Shown one piece after another: positions 63,009 through 64,000 of a stretch of DNA of 64,000 nt. The translations under genes and the position numbers were made by a program. Every line of letters starts with the position of its first letter. Position 1 is the first letter of the stretch. The notes beneath the pieces were generated by a model. That model was not told where the DNA came from. It saw only the letters and a list, made by a program, of their open reading frames with translations, and did not search any database. The stretch comes from Clostridium ljungdahlii (lineage in GTDB: Bacteria > Bacillota > Clostridia > Clostridiales > Clostridiaceae), in contig NZ_LITT01000023.1 in NCBI RefSeq assembly GCF_001636845.1, forward strand, positions 367,088 through 431,087, read 5' to 3'.

Positions 63009-63206
63009 CAGTCATATACTAACAAAATTCATCACACTAAAAACTTTTTATAAGTCTAAAGCTTGGTATTTTGAAAATCTAAAGAGGCTTAGAAATCGTT
63101 ACCCAGGGACGTAGCTGTTCTTTACCCCCACTTGGAGAAGTGGAAGTATTAGAACAGGTAGTCATCGGATAAACTCGTACCTCAGATATATATAAGTCTC
63201 TAAGAT
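63009..63206. repeat. Long palindrome, subfamily A, copy 3, split by an insertion
   Basis: Left half: CATATACTAACAAAATT, CTAAAAACTTTTTATAAG, GGTATTTTGAAAATCTAAA. Right half: AACTCGTACCTCAGATATAT, ATAAGTCTCTAAGATTTTCT. In reverse orientation to copy 2 and interrupted at the central loop; the right outer arm is lost. Confidence 0.8.
63089..63172 (+). repeat. GGGRCGTAGC structured element inserted in the palindrome
   Basis: CTTAGAAATCGTTACCCAGG, GACGTAGCTG, a stem CTGTTCTTTACCCCCACTT / AAGTGGAAGTATTAGAACAG, GTAGTCATC, GGATAA. Nearly identical to copy 1 from CTTAGAAATCG on. The leading hairpin is absent here. Confidence 0.8.
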
Positions 63207-63374
63207 TTTCTAACTAAAAAATATCCGGAGTATAAGCAATGTCATTAAGTTAAGAAATAAATAATTATAGTTATGGAACAGAGTGTGTTTAAAAATACAT
63301 ACCTGTTCTTTTTTTACATAATAATTTTATCAAAATCTTCAAAACTTCAATTACCTTTGCAAATTCAATTTCTA

Positions 63375-63632
63375 TTAACATTTGGATTTAGGAACTATAA
63401 CATCTCCAACTCCTATGTCTATATGAAAAGGTGTTTTTGTATTTTTAATTTTTCCTATAATATTAGCTCTAATTCCATGGTAGTCCCTTTCTTCTGTTAT
63501 CTCTTCAATGTTTTTCATTTCAAATGTTATAAAGTCATTACCAGTATTAATTGCTAAGCTTAGGATTAGTAAGTGTTTGTTGTATATATGGAAATAATTG
63601 AGATCAAGTTGTAACTTTCTGTTCCATTACTA
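63375..63632 (-). pseudogene. Remnant of an AbiEii-type nucleotidyltransferase toxin
   Basis: On the minus strand the frame reads TGNDFITFEMKNIEEITEER, then DYHGIRANIIGKIKNTKTPF and HIDIGVGDVIVP before a stop. The I-D-I-G-x-G-D segment and the stretch before it fit the AbiEii/AbiGii nucleotidyltransferase family (toxin of type IV TA/abortive infection). The start and the rest of the domain are missing. No AbiEi antitoxin is seen nearby. It is a fossil. Confidence 0.6.
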
Positions 63633-63671
63633 CAGATACCCCAACCCTTCATATGTAGAAAATACAAATTA

Positions 63672-63771
63672 CAAAATTGTATTATTATGTCGTGTTATGT
63701 CACGTTATGTGATATAATATAATTGCAAAATTGTGCTGTCATGTGATGTTATACTATGTAATATAATTTAA
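63672..63771 (+). repeat. Two imperfect tandem units with TATAAT words
   Basis: Two units of about 50 bases start CAAAATTGT and end with ATGTGATATAATATAATT or ATGTAATATAATTTAA. Each offers a TATAAT-like -10 box. They may be promoters for a gene beyond the window edge. After them a ribosome site (AGGGAGGG, near 63823) is followed by a TTG frame that stops after four codons. Confidence 0.5.
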
Positions 63772-63779
63772 CACAAAAA

Positions 63780-64000
63780 TATCCTTGTATGTTTATTTTT
63801 GTACTAAATTATATCTTTTAGGGAGGGATACAAATTGAAACAAAAGTAAAAAAGAGAGCATATTTGTCTTTTCAAATTTTTTATATTTTTGAAACGTGAT
63901 GCTTTATTTTCAAACCAATTTTTATGTACAAGCTTGTATAGCTGTGATTTGTTGAGAGTTTATAAATATATCAACGATGGTAGTAATTACAAGATTTTTG
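63780..64000. other. AT-rich end of window without a recognisable gene
   Basis: No frame longer than about 30 codons with a start and ribosome site is seen on either strand, apart from the four-codon TTG frame after AGGGAGGG. I see nothing else. Confidence 0.5.

Noticed and set aside
63273..63557. Plus-strand frame of 94 codons
   Set aside because: Phe/Tyr/Ser-rich shadow of the minus-strand AbiEii remnant, no ribosome site.

Overview
The window reads as chromosomal DNA of a low-GC clostridium (Clostridium in the broad sense). The evidence is strongly AT-rich sequence, strong Shine-Dalgarno sites with frequent TTG and GTG starts, a CWB2-type cell-wall-binding protein, a YtaF-type sporulation membrane protein, a LoaP-type antiterminator and a TxpA/BsrG-like type I toxin. 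I cannot fix the species. I recognise no tRNA, rRNA, CRISPR array or prophage.

Layout. 1-2233: 3' part of a dTDP-rhamnose operon (rmlA partial, rmlD, rmlC). 2234-5300: accessory patch with a holin-like type I toxin, a decayed Rpn-type nuclease, a DUF4160/DUF2442 pair, gene fragments and a 224-bp palindrome. 5516-24813: one long surface-polysaccharide operon. It holds an initiating sugar-phosphate transferase, LoaP, UDP-glucose dehydrogenase, UDP-glucuronate epimerase, a zinc-ribbon epimerase, several glycosyltransferases, an acetyltransferase, a Wzy-like polymerase, a TupA-like ATP-grasp protein, a DUF362 protein, a GT11 fucosyltransferase-like protein, a Wzx-like flippase and a second complete rmlBADC set. 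The two rml sets are direct repeats of at least 2.2 kb about 22.6 kb apart. 24853-33740: an Rpn-family protein, a candidate large structured ncRNA, a GGDEF/EAL pseudogene, prepilin peptidase, MgtC/SapB, a CWB2 protein, an MBL-fold hydrolase and a MacB/LolD-like ABC pair.

33777-57176 is the most interesting part: a multi-gene, NTP-driven, envelope-linked system. Module 1 holds a two-domain beta-sandwich protein, a zinc-ribbon P-loop GTPase, an 870-residue protein resembling GTPase-associated protein 1 (GAP1), a secreted-then-anchored VWA protein, a 1135-residue tubulin/FtsZ-like GTPase, a 781-residue unknown partner, a six-TM VWA protein and a shorter paralogue of the first protein. Module 2 holds a second zinc-ribbon GTPase, a short GAP1-N-like protein and a zinc-ribbon/TM/YARHG protein. 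An IS607-type element with an intact TnpB but a decapitated recombinase sits between the first two genes. A small islet of unrelated genes, bounded by an 85-bp direct repeat, lies between the modules. The likely picture is that VWA and YARHG domains outside the cell detect something, and cytoplasmic GTPases, GAP1 proteins and the tubulin-like polymer candidate respond. This is inference from domains and order.

57466-60552: a cobalamin riboswitch with terminator controlling btuF-btuC-btuD. 60575-64000: ytaF on the minus strand, an exported Ig-like/TIM-barrel protein, then about 1 kb of repeats and an AbiEii-like remnant.

The gaps between genes are rich in structured repeats. There are two related palindrome subfamilies (A, B) sharing a central loop word, a third palindrome family (C) whose arms are made of short repeated words that differ between copies but match within a copy, and a compact structured element with a GGGRCGTAGC core, one copy of which has inserted into a family-A palindrome.
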